DNA of 64,000 nucleotides, taken from Brevibacillus dissolubilis. GTDB lineage: Bacteria; Bacillota; Bacilli; Brevibacillales; Brevibacillaceae. How positions within the stretch are numbered: the first letter of the stretch is position 1; each line of letters begins with the position of its first letter. Of this stretch, positions 62,613 to 64,000 are shown piece by piece. The stretch is taken from the NCBI RefSeq assembly GCF_006170445.1, contig NZ_VCNA01000006.1:62001-126000 (forward strand). The letters run 5' to 3'. The notes beneath the pieces are model-generated. The model was not told the DNA's origin, searched no databases, and was given only the letters and a program-made list of their open reading frames with translations. Position numbers and translations under genes: made by a program.

Positions 62613-64000
62613 ATGAGTAATACAGCAGCACTTGCCCACCAAGAAAAGACCACATCACTCAAGATCGAAGGAATGACCTGCGCCGCCTGCGCACTCCGGA
62701 TCGAGAAAGTCCTGACCAAAGTGGACGGTGTCGAACAGGCGAACGTAAACTTTGCTTCTGAGAAGGCTACCGTATCCTATGACCCAAGCCGTGTCAGTAT
62801 GAGCGACCTGCAAGCGAAGATCACAGACCTCGGCTACCACGTCGGCACAGAAAAAGCCACCCTTGATGTCAAAGGAATGACCTGTGCAGCCTGCGCGACC
62901 CGCATCGAAAAAGGCTTAAAAAAAGTTCCAGGCGTCACCGAGGCCAACGTCAACCTCAACATGGAACGCGCCACCATCCAATACAACCCGGAAGAGGTCA
63001 GCGTCACAGACCTGATCCAGAAGGTCAAAGACATCGGGTATGAAGCACATATCCACACCGATGACCAGCCCAAAGCAGACAACAAAGAAGAAGAGCTGAG
63101 CCGTCACAAATACCGCTTCATCGCATCCGCCATCCTCTCCTTGCCACTATTGTACACCATGATCGCCCACTTCGGATTCCACGGCGCATACATGCCACAC
63201 TGGCTGATGAATCCATGGGTGCAGCTGGCTCTCGCTACTCCGGTCCAATTCATCATCGGCTGGCCATTTTACCGCAGTGCTTTTAAAGCGCTCAAGAACG
63301 GCAGTGCCAACATGGATGTGCTCGTCTCACTTGGTACCTCTGCAGCGTACTTCTACAGCTTAGCCGCGACCTTGGCAGGCAGGGGAGACCAGCTTTACTT
63401 CGAGACAAGTGCAGTCCTGATCACCCTGATCATCCTCGGGAAATGGTTCGAAGCCATCGCAAAAGGCCGCACCTCTGAAGCGATCAAGAAGCTGATGGGC
63501 CTGCAAGCCAAAAACGCAACCGTCATCCGCAACAATCAAGAGATGAGCATTCCAATCGAAGAAGTCATCGTCGGCGACGAGATCCTCGTCAAGCCAGGTG
63601 AAAAAATCCCGGTAGACGGTGTCGTCCTCACAGGCAACTCGGCAGTCGATGAATCCATGCTGACAGGCGAAAGCGTCCCAGTGGATAAAAAGCAAGGCGA
63701 CGAAGTCATCGGTGCCACCATCAACAAAAACGGTGTGCTTACGTTCCGCGCCACCAAGATCGGTAAAGACACCGCGCTCGCCCAAATCATCAAAGTCGTA
63801 GAAGATGCACAAGGCTCCAAAGCTCCGATCCAACGTATGGCAGACGTCATCTCCAATGTATTTGTTCCGATTGTAGTCGGTCTCGCTGTCCTGGTTTTCC
63901 TCGCTTGGTATTTCTTCGTAGATGCAGGCAACTTCGCACATGCGCTTGAGAATGCCATCGCCGTACTCGTGATCGCTTGCCCTTGCGCACTCGGTCTCGC
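62613..64000 (+). CDS. copA: Copper-exporting P-type ATPase CopA (3' end outside window)
   Basis: The first 462 residues of a P1B-type ATPase; the gene runs off the right edge. Two heavy-metal-associated domains ([11 protein letters not shown]23/C26; [10 protein letters not shown], about C91/C94) precede the membrane part, and the actuator motif [12 protein letters not shown] is seen. The transmembrane CPC motif of Cu+ ATPases appears at the very end ([10 protein letters not shown]). GGAGGAG precedes ATG 62613. Expected to move Cu+ out of the cytoplasm; the CsoR-like operator supports copper rather than zinc. A copZ or csoR gene is not seen upstream. Confidence 0.96.
   Translation, partial: MSNTAALAHQEKTTSLKIEGMTCAACALRIEKVLTKVDGVEQANVNFASEKATVSYDPSRVSMSDLQAKITDLGYHVGTEKATLDVKGMTCAACATRIEKGLKKVPGVTEANVNLNMERATIQYNPEEVSVTDLIQKVKDIGYEAHIHTDDQPKADNKEEELSRHKYRFIASAILSLPLLYTMIAHFGFHGAYMPHWLMNPWVQLALATPVQFIIGWPFYRSAFKALKNGSANMDVLVSLGTSAAYFYSLAATLAGRGDQLYFETSAVLITLIILGKWFEAIAKGRTSEAIKKLMGLQAKNATVIRNNQEMSIPIEEVIVGDEILVKPGEKIPVDGVVLTGNSAVDESMLTGESVPVDKKQGDEVIGATINKNGVLTFRATKIGKDTALAQIIKVVEDAQGSKAPIQRMADVISNVFVPIVVGLAVLVFLAWYFFVDAGNFAHALENAIAVLVIACPCALGL

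Overview
The window looks like a chromosomal piece of a spore-former-type, moderate-GC member of Bacillales (Firmicutes). The evidence is the sufCDSUB order with SufU, strong AGGAGG ribosome sites, an S-layer (SLH) giant protein, a YuaF/FloT operon behind a sigma-W-like promoter, a LmrA/YxaF-type box in front of a YxaG-like quercetinase, and PerR-, Fur- and CsoR-like boxes. A Tumebacillus/Alicyclobacillaceae or Brevibacillus/Paenibacillus relative is my guess; the genus cannot be fixed without a search.

Layout. 0-18.8 kb is housekeeping: peroxiredoxin (PerR-like box), a TlpA-like thioredoxin, gcvH, a lipoprotein followed by a two-component system, small metabolic and hypothetical genes, a Rpn/PDDEXK nuclease, an Fe-S aldo/keto reductase, an M20 amidohydrolase, pckA, a DUF1802 gene and the complete suf Fe-S assembly operon (Fur-like box). 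19-30.2 kb is a surface cluster: a 2,887-residue secreted SLH protein with 15 + 9 Ig-like modules, then a GNAT acetyltransferase, a small DUF6916-like protein and three tandem tail-collar (MdpB-type) proteins. tRNA-His follows at 30.4 kb. 30.5-33.6 kb holds SUFU-domain, DUF4870, EcsC and RlaP-type genes.

34.0-39.6 kb carries a 5-aminolevulinate synthase-like gene translationally coupled to an EamA exporter (unexpected in a Firmicute that should use the glutamyl-tRNA route), a LysR/LysE divergent pair, a histidine-rich CDF metal exporter and a YnfA protein. 39.9-45.8 kb is an accessory island. It lies between two direct, 28-bp Xer/dif-like sites and contains a doubly frameshifted HEPN-like gene, a DUF4145 gene, another HEPN-like gene, a truncated tyrosine recombinase, a 117-bp palindrome, an orphan secreted protein and several very small genes.

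46-64 kb returns to ordinary genes: LysE/XRE-cupin, a pectate lyase, MFS pumps with RidA and LysR, a broken DUF3231 gene, PepSY/YtkA membrane proteins, a 5'-deleted FAD monooxygenase beside TetR and a bicupin quercetinase, NfeD/flotillin, an Sfp-type phosphopantetheinyl transferase, and the start of a copper P-type ATPase behind a CsoR-like operator, cut by the window end.

The best candidates for something undescribed are the surface/tail-collar cluster, the ALA synthase-exporter pair and the Xer-like-site-bounded island.
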